This document shows positions 46,458-55,613 of a stretch of DNA of 64,000 nt, in pieces. This stretch comes from an uncultured SAR116 cluster alpha proteobacterium (lineage in GTDB: Bacteria > Pseudomonadota > Alphaproteobacteria > Puniceispirillales > Puniceispirillaceae). Each line of letters opens with the position of its first letter. The first letter of the stretch is position 1. The stretch lies in NCBI GenBank assembly GCA_902596655.1, contig CACJUX010000001.1, positions 45,169 through 109,168 on the forward strand, read 5' to 3'. The position numbers and the translations under genes were made by a program. The notes below the pieces were generated by a model. The model worked only from the letters and a program-made list of their open reading frames with translations. It did not search any database and was not told where the DNA came from.

Positions 46458-46638
46458 TCCAGAAAAATTAACTTTGTCTTCAAAACGACTAAAGTTTGTT
46501 GAATGCAAGACAGACGGCAGGCTTCGCCAAGCCGTATCGAAACGTGTTTCTTCTGTTTTTTCAGGACACCCAACAATCCGGTTATCACCCGTCTTGTGAA
46601 CACCGCTTTTTGGGGTTTTTTGGAGTTGGATATCGGCC

Positions 46639-47931
46639 ATGCTGAGATCTGCTGCTACTTTATGGACCCTGTTTTTTGGCCTGTTGCTGATCATGGCAGG
46701 AAATGGCCTGCAAATGGTCCTGTTGGGGATTCGCTCATCCGATGCCGGCTTCAGCAATGTCGCAACGGGCCTGATCATGGCTGGCTATTATCTGGGCCTT
46801 TTTTTGGGGTCGCTCAGCATACCACATATTCTCAACAATGTTGGCCATGTACGTGTGTTTGGAGCAATGTCGGCAATTGCCTCTGCAACGGTTTTGGTGC
46901 ATGCGGTGATCGTTGACGCCTACATCTGGGCACTCATGCGAATTCTAACAGGGTTTAGCTTTGCCGGCATGTATATCGTCTGCGAAAGCTGGCTGAATGA
47001 TGAATCAACTAACGAGACACGGGGGCAAATACTATCCCTGTATATGATTGTCACAATGGCAGGTGTCGCCGGTGGTCAGCTGATGATCTCGCTGGGTAGC
47101 GACACCGGGGTTGAGCTGTTCCTGCTGGCGTCTGTTCTGGTCTCTTTGGCCGTTGTGCCAATCCTGATCACAGTGGGCAAGACACCGGAATTTTCAGCGC
47201 CCGAACGCATCAGTCTGCGCCGAATCTTCCAAATTTCTCCGCTTTCTGTTATCGGCCTTACGTTTAACGGAATGTCGATCGCAATGGTCTTCGGCATGGG
47301 CGCGGTCTATGGCAAGTCAATTGGCATGAGCAGTAGCGAGATTAGTTATTTCATGACAGCCCCGGTGATCGGCGCGATGCTGCTGCAATATCCGGTTGGC
47401 CGGCTGTCAGACCGATTTGACAGGCGCGTCGTCATTCTAAGCGTTTCGGCAATGGCTGCCGGCACATTGCTCTTAGCTTGGCACCTCGGGCTAGGTCAAT
47501 TTACTCTCCTGCTCATTTGTATGTTTGTTTTTGGCGGATTTCTATTTCCTATGTATTCACTGTGCATCGCCCATGCGAACGATTTTCTAACACCCTCCCA
47601 GATGGTTGCGGTTGCCTCTGGATTGGTGATGATGAGTGGCGCGGGTGCAGTTATCGGATCACCACTTGCAGCACTGTCACTCGAATATCTTGGCGTCAGC
47701 AGTTTCTTTCCGCTTCTGGCAACAACACAAATTGCCACGGCGATATTCGTTGTCATACGCATGACACGGCGGCGCGCAATTCCAACTGTAGCGCAAGGCC
47801 CCTTTGTTGCCATTCCCGAGGTCTCAACTGCCGTGGCCGCCAACTTAAACCCCGAGGCTGAATGGGTGATGTCGGACGAGGAAGCAGGCGGTGTCGGAGA
47901 TCCTTTCAAGGGCAACCCCTACGTCAACTAG
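46639..47931 (+). CDS. MFS transporter
   Basis: A protein of 430 residues with about 12 hydrophobic spans. The first half shows GNGLQMVLLGIRS, GYYLGLFLGSL and the loop RILTGFSFAGMYIVCESWLND; the second half starts FNGMSIAMVFGMGAVYGKS and has YPVGRLSDRFDRR, the typical MFS loop. The pattern resembles the YcaD/UMF-type subgroup. Substrate unknown. The C-terminal about 40 residues are acidic and cytoplasmic. A ribosome-site-like GGAG lies about 15 bases before the ATG. Confidence 0.85.
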   Translation: MLRSAATLWTLFFGLLLIMAGNGLQMVLLGIRSSDAGFSNVATGLIMAGYYLGLFLGSLSIPHILNNVGHVRVFGAMSAIASATVLVHAVIVDAYIWALMRILTGFSFAGMYIVCESWLNDESTNETRGQILSLYMIVTMAGVAGGQLMISLGSDTGVELFLLASVLVSLAVVPILITVGKTPEFSAPERISLRRIFQISPLSVIGLTFNGMSIAMVFGMGAVYGKSIGMSSSEISYFMTAPVIGAMLLQYPVGRLSDRFDRRVVILSVSAMAAGTLLLAWHLGLGQFTLLLICMFVFGGFLFPMYSLCIAHANDFLTPSQMVAVASGLVMMSGAGAVIGSPLAALSLEYLGVSSFFPLLATTQIATAIFVVIRMTRRRAIPTVAQGPFVAIPEVSTAVAANLNPEAEWVMSDEEAGGVGDPFKGNPYVN

Positions 47932-48113
47932 TGCACATCCCTCGCTTATTTTCGCAAGCTCGCCCGATCAATCCGGCTTTGGAAACAATTATTCTGTACT
48001 AAAAGTGTAAGGGGAAAGGCAGCTTATCCATCATACAAAAGGTCGTTGCCAACTGATGACCACTGCAATTTTAGTGTATAGCAAATGGGTATCAATTGAA
48101 TTAGGTTTTTCTT

Positions 48114-48623
48114 ATGCGCTTGAAAATCAGAATACGTCTGCTGTTCGGACTCGCACTGGTAATGCCGTATGGTACACAAGCGATGGAGACAACAACCGCC
48201 CCGTTTGCCCTATCCGGGCAGATTGAGGTGACACGAGTCGTCGATGGTGATTCCCTCCGCAGCGGCAAGCTTAAAATTCGTCTATTCGGAATCGATGCCC
48301 CAGAACTCAATCAGAAGTGCGAGGCTGATGATGGCTCATCCTGGCCCTGCGGGCTTGCCGCGCAGGACGCAATGCGTGACCTTGCCAGCTCAGCCCCACA
48401 GCTCAGCTGTCATCTGCGCGATGTTGACCGATATGGGCGGCTTGTCATGCAGTGTTTTGCCAATGGTTACGATATTGCGGGTGCGCTGGTGGACCAGGGC
48501 CTAGCTCTTGCCTACCGCGATTTTTCAACCGCCTATGTGTATAATGAAACACGCGCCGCGGCAGCAAAGCGTGGCTTATGGCAGGGACATTTCAGCTCGC
48601 CATGGGAATGGCGCAGGAAATGA
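48114..48623 (+). CDS. Secreted thermonuclease-like nuclease (SNase family)
   Basis: A protein of 169 residues. A signal-like leader (LLFGLALVMPYGTQA, cleavage after about residue 22) is followed by the SNase fold: RVVDGDSLRSGKLKIRLFGID, then APELNQKC, DRYGRLVMQCF, and YRDFSTAY. Catalytic Arg/Glu/Asp positions of the family are present (RLFGIDAPE, DRYGR). It probably acts in the periplasm on nucleic acid, for nutrient use or defence. Cysteines (QKCEAD, WPCG, LSCHL, QCF) may form disulphides. Confidence 0.82.
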   Translation: MRLKIRIRLLFGLALVMPYGTQAMETTTAPFALSGQIEVTRVVDGDSLRSGKLKIRLFGIDAPELNQKCEADDGSSWPCGLAAQDAMRDLASSAPQLSCHLRDVDRYGRLVMQCFANGYDIAGALVDQGLALAYRDFSTAYVYNETRAAAAKRGLWQGHFSSPWEWRRK

Positions 48624-48739
48624 TTCCAGCAAGAAGATGAAATCAGCAATATTTGCCAAAAAGCTGGAAAAGCGCCTGACAAGCCCCGGGTGATTTGGCA
48701 TATTGCAAATATAAAATCCGGACAAAACGGAGCCACAAC

Positions 48740-48949
48740 ATGGCTGATGAAGATCGCATTACCATTATCGCCGAGAGTTTCGAGGCGGCAGCGCTTGAGT
48801 TTCACCGGCGCAATCTGGCGTCTGAGGGCTATCGCATGGCAGGGCCGATCTCCATGCAACGCTTCGAGTTAATGAATGGCCCAAAACGCGAACATCTGTT
48901 CGATGGCAACCCGATGTTCGCAGTGACCTTCGCAAAGGATGGATCGTAA
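48740..48949 (+). CDS. Unknown 69-residue protein
   Basis: Start chosen at 48740 because a GGAG ribosome site lies 8 bases upstream; the frame is open to 48695. The protein starts MADEDRITIIAESFEAAALE, has a charged N-terminal half and ends FAVTFAKDGS. I do not recognise the family. It is compact and looks like a single small alpha/beta domain. It stands alone between a nuclease gene and the opposite-strand DUF1489 gene. Confidence 0.55.
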   Translation: MADEDRITIIAESFEAAALEFHRRNLASEGYRMAGPISMQRFELMNGPKREHLFDGNPMFAVTFAKDGS

Positions 48950-49033
48950 AAAGGTATGGCCTGGTATCTTTGCGAGCGGATCCAATCGATGGGATTAGAT
49001 GGCTGCAGGTTTGCACAGAGCTTCCATATGCGC

Positions 49034-49453
49034 TTAGAGCAGGCCAAGCTCTCTAAGTTCCGCTTCCATCTCGATCGGCATGGCATCGCTAGTACTTGCT
49101 CGGGCAGGAGTGTCAGCTGGTGCGTCCTTTGACTCAAGATATCGCCAACCCTGAAAAATTCGCACCTGCAGCGGTTCGACCGCAATCAGGCTCGGGGCCA
49201 GTACAATGCCGCAGGCGGGACGCCCATCAGCACGCTGCATCGCACGTAGCTCTGTGATCGGCTGGCGGGCGCACATCACGCCCTTGATCACCCAGAAAAT
49301 GGAACCACCATCAAGCACCTCCCGCGCGCGGCGCGGCGTATTACGCGTCAGATGGATCAGTTCCATTCCCGCGGCGAGGCGTGCTGCCTGCCATTCCCGT
49401 AGACTGGCGAGCGAGGCTGAACCAACAGACAGTTTTTTCAGGTGAACAGTCAT
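49034..49453 (-). CDS. DUF1489 family protein
   Basis: About 139 residues from ATG 49453 (the frame opens four residues earlier). It has VHLKKLSVGSASLASLREWQ at the start, then LIHLTRNTPRRAREVLDGG, SIFWVIKGVMCARQPI and the end FQGWRYLESKDAPAD. These match the DUF1489 family of alphaproteobacterial proteins, which has no known function. It is a normal length for the family. The gene lies downstream of mgtE, beyond a terminator, so it has its own promoter. Confidence 0.85.
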   Translation of the reverse strand: MTVHLKKLSVGSASLASLREWQAARLAAGMELIHLTRNTPRRAREVLDGGSIFWVIKGVMCARQPITELRAMQRADGRPACGIVLAPSLIAVEPLQVRIFQGWRYLESKDAPADTPARASTSDAMPIEMEAELRELGLL

Positions 49454-49501
49454 GGATCCCACCATTACACATTCGGCAGCAAATGTGCAGCTGATCGGGT
49501 C

Positions 49502-49528
49502 AAAAAAAGAGGGCTAAAATATTCAGCC
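49502..49528 (-). terminator. Intrinsic terminator of mgtE
   Basis: On the minus strand GGCTGAA, loop TAT, TTTAGCC (49512-49528; one G-T pair), then CTCTTTTTTTG. The T run is opposite 49502-49508. It lies 17 bases beyond the mgtE stop. Confidence 0.7.
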
Positions 49529-49544
49529 GTACCATTGCGCAGAG

Positions 49545-51002
49545 CTAGACCAGATAGAGTGCCGCAAACCCCAAAAAAACAAAGAACCCGACGACATTAG
49601 TAATTGCGGAGATGAAGACGCTTGACGCCACCGCAGGATCTGCACCAAGACTCACCAGCCCGAGCGGCACTAGCGTTCCACAAAGGCCAGCAGTCATCAT
49701 ATTGGCGAACATCGCCGCAGCCATCACCGCCGCAATATCGGCATTGTTGAACCAAAGAAATGCTATTGTCGCGGAAAGCATCGCAAAAACCACACCGTTA
49801 AGCGCGGCAACCAGCAGTTCGCGCCGAACAAAGGCCATCGCTGTATTTCGGTCCAACTGGCGAAGGGCAATGGCCCGAACTGCGACCGTTACGGTCTGGG
49901 TGGCGGCATTGCCTCCCATCGAGGCAACAATCGGCATCAAAATGGCAAGTGCCACGAGCTGTTCAATGGTCGAGCCGAACAGACCAATTACCGCGGAGGC
50001 GATAATCGCCGTAAACAGATTGATTAATAGCCATGAGGACCGACCCTGCAGCGTGTCCCATAGGCTTGAGCGGATATTTGCCTCGCCGACACCAGCCAGC
50101 GCCATCAAGTCCTCCTCCGCTTCCGCGTCGATCGCATCAATGATGTCGTCAATAGTAATCATGCCGACCAGACGATCATAATCATCAACCACACCTGCGC
50201 AGAACATGCCGTAGCGGCGGAACAAGATCGAAACATCTTCCTGATCCATATTCACCGGAATCTTTCGGAAATCGGTTTCCATAATCTCCGAGATACGACA
50301 TGGACGCTGCGCGCGCAACAGCTTGCTGAGTCGCACCTCACCCACCATGTTGTGTGCCGCATCGACAACAAAAATTAGATAAAATTCCTCGATGTCAATA
50401 TCCAAGGATCGCAGAAAATCTATTGTCTGGCTGACGGTCCAAAAGGTCCTTACCGTGACAATTTCACGCTCCATAATTCGTCCAGCGGAATCCTCCGGGA
50501 AGGACAGCCCCTCCTCGACCAGAGCCCTCTCCTCAGCAGGCAGCGCTGCCAGCACATCTTCAATATCGTCCTGTTCCAGCCGCTTAACAATATTAATCGC
50601 ATCATCTGTTGGCAGATCAGGCAGCTGGCGCGTCAGTGCCGCCACGCCCATGACGTCAAAAATTTCCTTACACGTTTCCTCGTCAAGATAGGACAGCATT
50701 TCGACATCGAGGTCATCACCGAGCATCCGCACCAACTTCCCAGCCTTTCGCGGTGGCAGACGTTTAAAAAGATCAGCTTGGTCGGCAGGGTGCAGTGGCG
50801 CAACTAGTGCCCGTGCGCGGCTCTCTGAGTGGCTGTCAACAGCAGCCACAATTGCAACCTCAACCTTTGGCGTAAGGCCATAAAGTGACGTCAGTCGGTC
50901 TTTCACCTCATACTTACGCTCACCGTGATCATTGTAGTCTGCTAAACCTGCCACTATCAGCTCCTTTAGGGCCGTCTGGACGTCAAAAGCCAGCCCAGAC
51001 AT
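49545..51002 (-). CDS. mgtE: MgtE-type magnesium transporter
   Basis: About 485 residues from ATG 51002 (a GTG at 51026 is possible). MgtE N domain (about 55-160, superhelical: LHPADQADLFKRLP, LPTDDAINIVKRLE), two CBS repeats (about 170-290, ending DRLVGMITIDDIIDAI), then the membrane part with five spans and the pore signature PIVASMGGNAATQTVTVAVR. It gates Mg2+ uptake by sensing cytoplasmic Mg2+ through the N and CBS domains. Followed by a clear terminator. Confidence 0.92.
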   Translation of the reverse strand: MSGLAFDVQTALKELIVAGLADYNDHGERKYEVKDRLTSLYGLTPKVEVAIVAAVDSHSESRARALVAPLHPADQADLFKRLPPRKAGKLVRMLGDDLDVEMLSYLDEETCKEIFDVMGVAALTRQLPDLPTDDAINIVKRLEQDDIEDVLAALPAEERALVEEGLSFPEDSAGRIMEREIVTVRTFWTVSQTIDFLRSLDIDIEEFYLIFVVDAAHNMVGEVRLSKLLRAQRPCRISEIMETDFRKIPVNMDQEDVSILFRRYGMFCAGVVDDYDRLVGMITIDDIIDAIDAEAEEDLMALAGVGEANIRSSLWDTLQGRSSWLLINLFTAIIASAVIGLFGSTIEQLVALAILMPIVASMGGNAATQTVTVAVRAIALRQLDRNTAMAFVRRELLVAALNGVVFAMLSATIAFLWFNNADIAAVMAAAMFANMMTAGLCGTLVPLGLVSLGADPAVASSVFISAITNVVGFFVFLGFAALYLV

Positions 51003-51163
51003 AGTCTTTACCGTAGCAGAGTACACAGGTGAAGAGACCCAAACCGTCGGTTGTGGAAACCAAGCGTGATTAAATTATCCAAGGCAACATCACAATGGCA
51101 ATGAAATATTATTTCATGAAAATTCCACCTAGGTGCCATTTCATTGAAAGGCTGGCACAGCAA

Positions 51164-52594
51164 TCATTGTTTCAATCCTAGGTCATAAAGACCAATTCGC
51201 CGCATTGGCCCATCAAACCTAACATCATGGCCAACCGGTGGGTGCGCCCGCTGTGAGCACTCCATGCGCTCACAGACAGCACAGCCAATACCGATTGGAT
51301 CAAAGGTCGATCCCTTGATCTGAGCCAGCTGGTCGGCATAAACAAGATCGCGGGCATGGTGCATCTCACAGCCAAGCGCTACGGCAAACTCCGGTGCTGG
51401 CTCATCTGGCCGCGACCAAATACGTGGCACGGTGCGGGCGATCGTGAAGAATTTCTGGCCATTTGGCAATTCGGCTGCCTGAAAGAGTAACTGCTCGGGC
51501 GTGCGAAAAGCCTTGTGTATATTCCATTTCGGGCAGGTGCCGCCATGTTTGGCAAACTGCATTCCGCCTGCGGCAAGCCGTTTCGATATATTGCCCGCAT
51601 CATCAACCCTGACAAAGAAGAAGGGAATGCCCCGCGCCGTTGGCGCATTCAGACTGGTCAGGCGGTGACAGACCTGCTCAAAGCTAGCACCAAACCGCCT
51701 TCCAAGCAGATCAAGGTCATAGCGTAGTTCCTTTGCCGCCTCTAGAAAAGGTTCATAGGGCATCATCACGGCTGCAGCAAAATAACCAGCCAATGTCATC
51801 CTTAGCAACGAACGGCAAGCCGCGTCCTCTATGCCATGCCGGGCGCATTCGACGTCAAGCTGCTCTGCCTGTGTTACAAGCGCCAATTGGACAAGCAGAT
51901 GAAACTGCCGCTGCGGTCGGCGGAGCGCTTCACTAAGCAGAATTTCCCGGCGGTGCTGATCATAACGGCGCAACTGCGACCCCATCACCGCAACTGGGAT
52001 TATCCGTACACGCAGTCCAAGAATTTCATCAGCATAGCCGACAAGGCTTTCCATCAGAGCGTCAGGATGCCCCGCTACACCAACCATCACATTCGCGTGA
52101 AAGACTTCCGCAGCCTCCTCGATGATCGCAAAATAGTTGTTCGCCTGCTGCAATACATCACGGATCCGCTCAACAGGGTTGTTCGTCTCGACACCACCGC
52201 GCCCATCACCGGCGGCAACCTCGAGTTCGGCACGCACCTTGCGATAGGCCTCAAACAGATTGATCACCCCGCGCGCTGCGGCTGGTGCCGCTGTGATCAG
52301 GTCCTGCAACTCACGCCGCGAAATACGCTCGCCTGCAAGGACTGGGTCAGCAAAGACTTCAGTCAGTTCGGTGGACAGCGCCGCGCTGTCATCCTCAGCA
52401 AATTCCTTCAGGTCAATGTCAAACGCACTGCCAAGGCGCAAAAGCAGACTGACAGTTAATGGGCGTTGATTATGCTCAAGCAGATTCAGATAAGACGGGC
52501 TGATGTCGAGGGTTTCCGCCATCGCCGTCTGTGAAAGATCGATCGATTGACGAAAGCGGCGCAATTTATGCCCGACAAGTATTTTTTCCTTCAT
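51164..52594 (-). CDS. XRE/ScfR-RamB-type regulator (short-chain fatty acyl type)
   Basis: About 476 residues from ATG 52594, preceded by AGGGGAAG. An N-terminal helix-turn-helix (LRRFRQSIDLSQTAMAETLD and SYLNLLEHNQRPL, about 8-50) is followed by a large domain with the ImmA/IrrE-like/DUF955-type region (residues about 150-350), and ends with a Cys-rich DUF2083-like segment (GIGCAVCERMECSQRAHP). This is the architecture of RamB/ScfR/MccR-like regulators that control glyoxylate-bypass and short-chain acyl-CoA genes. It is divergent from aceA by 251 bases, so it likely controls it. Confidence 0.88.
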   Translation of the reverse strand: MKEKILVGHKLRRFRQSIDLSQTAMAETLDISPSYLNLLEHNQRPLTVSLLLRLGSAFDIDLKEFAEDDSAALSTELTEVFADPVLAGERISRRELQDLITAAPAAARGVINLFEAYRKVRAELEVAAGDGRGGVETNNPVERIRDVLQQANNYFAIIEEAAEVFHANVMVGVAGHPDALMESLVGYADEILGLRVRIIPVAVMGSQLRRYDQHRREILLSEALRRPQRQFHLLVQLALVTQAEQLDVECARHGIEDAACRSLLRMTLAGYFAAAVMMPYEPFLEAAKELRYDLDLLGRRFGASFEQVCHRLTSLNAPTARGIPFFFVRVDDAGNISKRLAAGGMQFAKHGGTCPKWNIHKAFRTPEQLLFQAAELPNGQKFFTIARTVPRIWSRPDEPAPEFAVALGCEMHHARDLVYADQLAQIKGSTFDPIGIGCAVCERMECSQRAHPPVGHDVRFDGPMRRIGLYDLGLKQ

Positions 52595-52686
52595 ATCTCT
52601 TCCCCTCAACCTCGGCCATCCGGAACGCAAGCCAACAATAAGCGAGTATGTCCAGGTTACGAATTTGTACGAATTGTAAAAATATA

Positions 52687-52723
52687 AAAAATGTAAAATT
52701 TAAAATTGAAAATGTAAAGTTTT
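52687..52723. promoter_or_regulatory. Direct repeats in the aceA/regulator intergenic region
   Basis: Two copies of AAATGTAAA(A/G)TTT, starting near 52689 and 52710 and exactly 21 bases apart, so on one face of the helix. A weaker TGTAAA lies at 52675-52680. They sit in a strongly AT-rich stretch between the divergent starts. A candidate operator for the ScfR/RamB-type regulator; no binding site consensus is claimed. Confidence 0.4.
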
Positions 52724-52845
52724 TACTATTTTCATTTTTGCACTATTTTCCTCGCCTGAAACTTCGAGCTGGGCTAGCGATAGTCCTGAAATGTGGCGCG
52801 TCGGGCCACTTTTATGATCGAAACTATGCATGAAGGATCGGGGCT

Positions 52846-54162
52846 ATGAAAAGCAGACCAGATGAGAGAAAAGCTTTCGAAGAATTTACCGGTGCAAAGG
52901 CCGGACGGTTTGACGGTGTCGCACGCGACTATTCAATGGAGGATGTAAAAAAGCTGACTGGGTCGGTACGAATTGAACACTCCCTAGCCCGGCATGGTGC
53001 AAATAAACTATGGGACCGCTTGCACACCGAAGATTACGTGCACTCACTCGGTGCTATGTCGGGAAACCAGGCGATGCAGATGGTGCGGGCAGGCCTGAAA
53101 GCTATCTATCTGTCAGGCTGGCAGGTTGCCGCTGACGCTAATACCGCTGGTGCCATGTATCCCGACCAGTCACTCTACCCGTCCAATTCTGGGCCTGAAC
53201 TGGCACGCAAAATAAACCGCACATTGCAGCGCGCCGATCAAATTCAGACGCTTGAAGGATCAGGCGAAATCGACTGGTTTGCGCCTATTGTAGCAGATGC
53301 CGAAGCTGGCTTTGGTGGTGCACTGAATGCTTTTGAGCTGACCCGCAGCTTTATCGAAGCGGGTGCTGCCGGCGTGCATTTTGAGGACCAGCTGGCGTCC
53401 GAAAAGAAATGCGGTCATATGGGTGGTAAGGTTTTGATTCCAGTGCAGCAGCATATCGCCAACCTCAATGCGGCGCGTCTAGCTGCCGACACTGCCGGCG
53501 TGCCCACAATAGTCGTCGCTCGTACCGACGCCGAGAGCGCAAAGCTGATCACATCTGACATCGATGAACGTGATCACCGCTTCCTAACCGGAGACAGGAC
53601 TGAAGAAGGTTTCTTTCGCCTCGATCCAAAGGATGCGTTCGAGCGCTGTGTTGTCCGTGGCAACGCCTTTGCCGAATATGCCGATCTTCTGTGGATGGAA
53701 ACATCAACCCCCAACCTCGATCAGGCAAAACGCTTTGCCGAAGCAATCCACAGGGAACATCCGAACCAGATGCTGGCTTATAACTGCTCGCCAAGTTTCA
53801 ACTGGTCTGCCAACCTGTCACAGGACGACATCGCCCGCTTTCAGCGTGAGATTGGTGCAATGGGGTATAAATACCAATTCATCACACTCGCTGGTTTCCA
53901 CTCGATGAACTACTCAATGTTCGAGCTCGCCTCTGGCTATCGTGACCGGGGCATGGCCGCTTATTGCGAATTGCAGAATGCCGAGTTTGACGCCGAGGAT
54001 CGTGGTTACACTGCAACCCGCCATCAGCGCGAGGTTGGTGCCGGCTGGTTTGATGCCATCTCTATTGCCGTTAAGGGGGGGCAATCTGCAACAACTGCGA
54101 TGGATGACTCAACCGAGAACGCACAGTTTCAAGCGGAGGAAAAGCTGGTGGCAGCCGAATAA
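52846..54162 (+). CDS. aceA: Isocitrate lyase
   Basis: A protein of 438 residues, close to the short bacterial form. The catalytic [13 protein letters not shown] motif (about 186-198) with its Cys is present. Substrate and metal motifs seen are [22 protein letters not shown] and [30 protein letters not shown] precedes the catalytic loop. It splits isocitrate to glyoxylate and succinate, the first step of the glyoxylate shunt. GAAGGA precedes the ATG by about 10 bases. A divergent ScfR-like gene and a strong terminator frame it. Malate synthase is not seen in the window. Confidence 0.96.
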   Translation: MKSRPDERKAFEEFTGAKAGRFDGVARDYSMEDVKKLTGSVRIEHSLARHGANKLWDRLHTEDYVHSLGAMSGNQAMQMVRAGLKAIYLSGWQVAADANTAGAMYPDQSLYPSNSGPELARKINRTLQRADQIQTLEGSGEIDWFAPIVADAEAGFGGALNAFELTRSFIEAGAAGVHFEDQLASEKKCGHMGGKVLIPVQQHIANLNAARLAADTAGVPTIVVARTDAESAKLITSDIDERDHRFLTGDRTEEGFFRLDPKDAFERCVVRGNAFAEYADLLWMETSTPNLDQAKRFAEAIHREHPNQMLAYNCSPSFNWSANLSQDDIARFQREIGAMGYKYQFITLAGFHSMNYSMFELASGYRDRGMAAYCELQNAEFDAEDRGYTATRHQREVGAGWFDAISIAVKGGQSATTAMDDSTENAQFQAEEKLVAAE

Positions 54163-54253
54163 CAAAGAAAAGTTCAGTTCCTTCTCAGATAAAAGGATGT
54201 TGCCTAAAGGCCTGGAGGAGAGCACCTTGCACCATCACTGAACGGACCTCGAG

Positions 54254-54293
54254 AACCAGGAGGGGTTTTTGGTTTTCCCCTTTCGGTTTTTTT
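54254..54293 (+). terminator. Intrinsic terminator of aceA
   Basis: AACCAGGAGGGG (54254-54265), 11-base loop, CCCCTTTCGGTT (54277-54288), one mismatch and two G-T pairs, then a run of T to 54293. It lies about 90 bases after the aceA stop. Confidence 0.75.
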
Positions 54294-54311
54294 CATGCTA
54301 ACGTGGCTTAT

Positions 54312-55613
54312 TCATGGTAGCGCGATGACAATCGCTAAGTCGCCTAAATTTGTTCCAGTCGATGGCACTCTCAAAAGCTGGTCATGCGCTGCGAGGTAGT
54401 GATAACTGTTATGGCTTGCCAATGCCCGCGTCGCGGCCAGCTGATCGAAGAATGAGTTGGAGTCAATAATTGCACCGGCTGCGTCCGTAGGGCCATCGCG
54501 CCCATCAGTTCCACCAGCCAGAATTAGCCACTGCGCCGGCGGCTGCACCATAGCGGCCATTTCATCGGCAAAGGCAAGCGCCAGCTCCTGTGATCGGCCA
54601 CCCTTGCCTCCCGACAAACTACCAAGCGTCACTGTTGTCTCACCGCCTGTAACACCATAGGCCATCCGCCCATGATGGTTTACTTGGGCAGTGATGCGCT
54701 TAGCCAGTTCGCGGCCACACTCAGAAGCCTCACCGGCGAGCAGACCCAAAGTCTCACCAGCGCTGTCAAACGCCGTCACCAGACTCCTAACGGCGGCATC
54801 CTGACACAGCGCGTTGCTGGCCAAGATCTGGCTTGTAACATGAGCGATATCAGCGTCACCGGGCCGAGCCGGTTGCTCAGCGGACCCCCCACGCAACGCC
54901 TCGACATGGCGCGCGACAAAATCCAGTTTGTCAAGACCGGCATCGACAATTAGTGAGACCGCCGCCTCAAGCGGCACTGGATCGCCAACCGCCGGACCGC
55001 TCGCAATGGACTCAAGCCTGTCTTCCGGCACATCCGATAGCAGAAATTGGGTGATTTTTGCTGGATAAACGAGTCTGGCAAGCCGCCCACCCTTCAGAGT
55101 GGAGAATAGCCGTCTAATTGCATTCATCTGGTGGATATCCATCCCACTGGCAAGCAACGCCTCATTGAGCTGTTGCTTTTCCGCAAGAGAAACGCCCGAT
55201 ACAGGGGCTGGTAACAAGGCTGAGCCACCACCGCTGATTAGCAGCAGAAGGTGATCATCAGCCGTCAGGCCTTTAGCCATTTGCGTGACAGCCAAAGTAG
55301 CTGCCAGCCCTCGTTCATCGGGAACAGGATGAGCGCTAGCGTGACAGTCCATACCATCGATAACCACGAAATTCTCATCATTCGTGACGATAATACCAGG
55401 AACATTTGGACCAATTGCACGGGAACCGCGAGCGGCAATCGCCATCGCCGTTGCCGCCTTGCCGATGGCAATGATCGCTGTCACCGGGGCGGTGAGTTTT
55501 GCCACCGCATCGCCAGTCAGACTGGCTGGGTGCCCAGCATCAAGCGCAGCGGTAAATGCAGAACGGGCTTTCTTGTGCCAGCCCTGCAGATCGTCAGGCT
55601 TCCAAGACATCAT
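54312..55613 (-). CDS. Glycerate 2-kinase (MOFRL family, GckA/TtuD type)
   Basis: A protein of 433 residues. The N-terminal DUF4147-like kinase domain (about 10-250) has IIAIGKAATAMA, HPVPDERG and LLLISGGGSALLPAPV. The C-terminal MOFRL domain (about 310-420) ends AGGTDGRDGPTDAAGAII and GTNLGDLAIVI. It phosphorylates D-glycerate to 2-phosphoglycerate. The start overlaps the stop of the hydroxyacid dehydrogenase by 4 bases. A second Met follows the first at once. Together they carry glyoxylate/hydroxypyruvate carbon to glycolysis. Confidence 0.9.
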   Translation of the reverse strand: MMSWKPDDLQGWHKKARSAFTAALDAGHPASLTGDAVAKLTAPVTAIIAIGKAATAMAIAARGSRAIGPNVPGIIVTNDENFVVIDGMDCHASAHPVPDERGLAATLAVTQMAKGLTADDHLLLLISGGGSALLPAPVSGVSLAEKQQLNEALLASGMDIHQMNAIRRLFSTLKGGRLARLVYPAKITQFLLSDVPEDRLESIASGPAVGDPVPLEAAVSLIVDAGLDKLDFVARHVEALRGGSAEQPARPGDADIAHVTSQILASNALCQDAAVRSLVTAFDSAGETLGLLAGEASECGRELAKRITAQVNHHGRMAYGVTGGETTVTLGSLSGGKGGRSQELALAFADEMAAMVQPPAQWLILAGGTDGRDGPTDAAGAIIDSNSFFDQLAATRALASHNSYHYLAAHDQLLRVPSTGTNLGDLAIVIALP

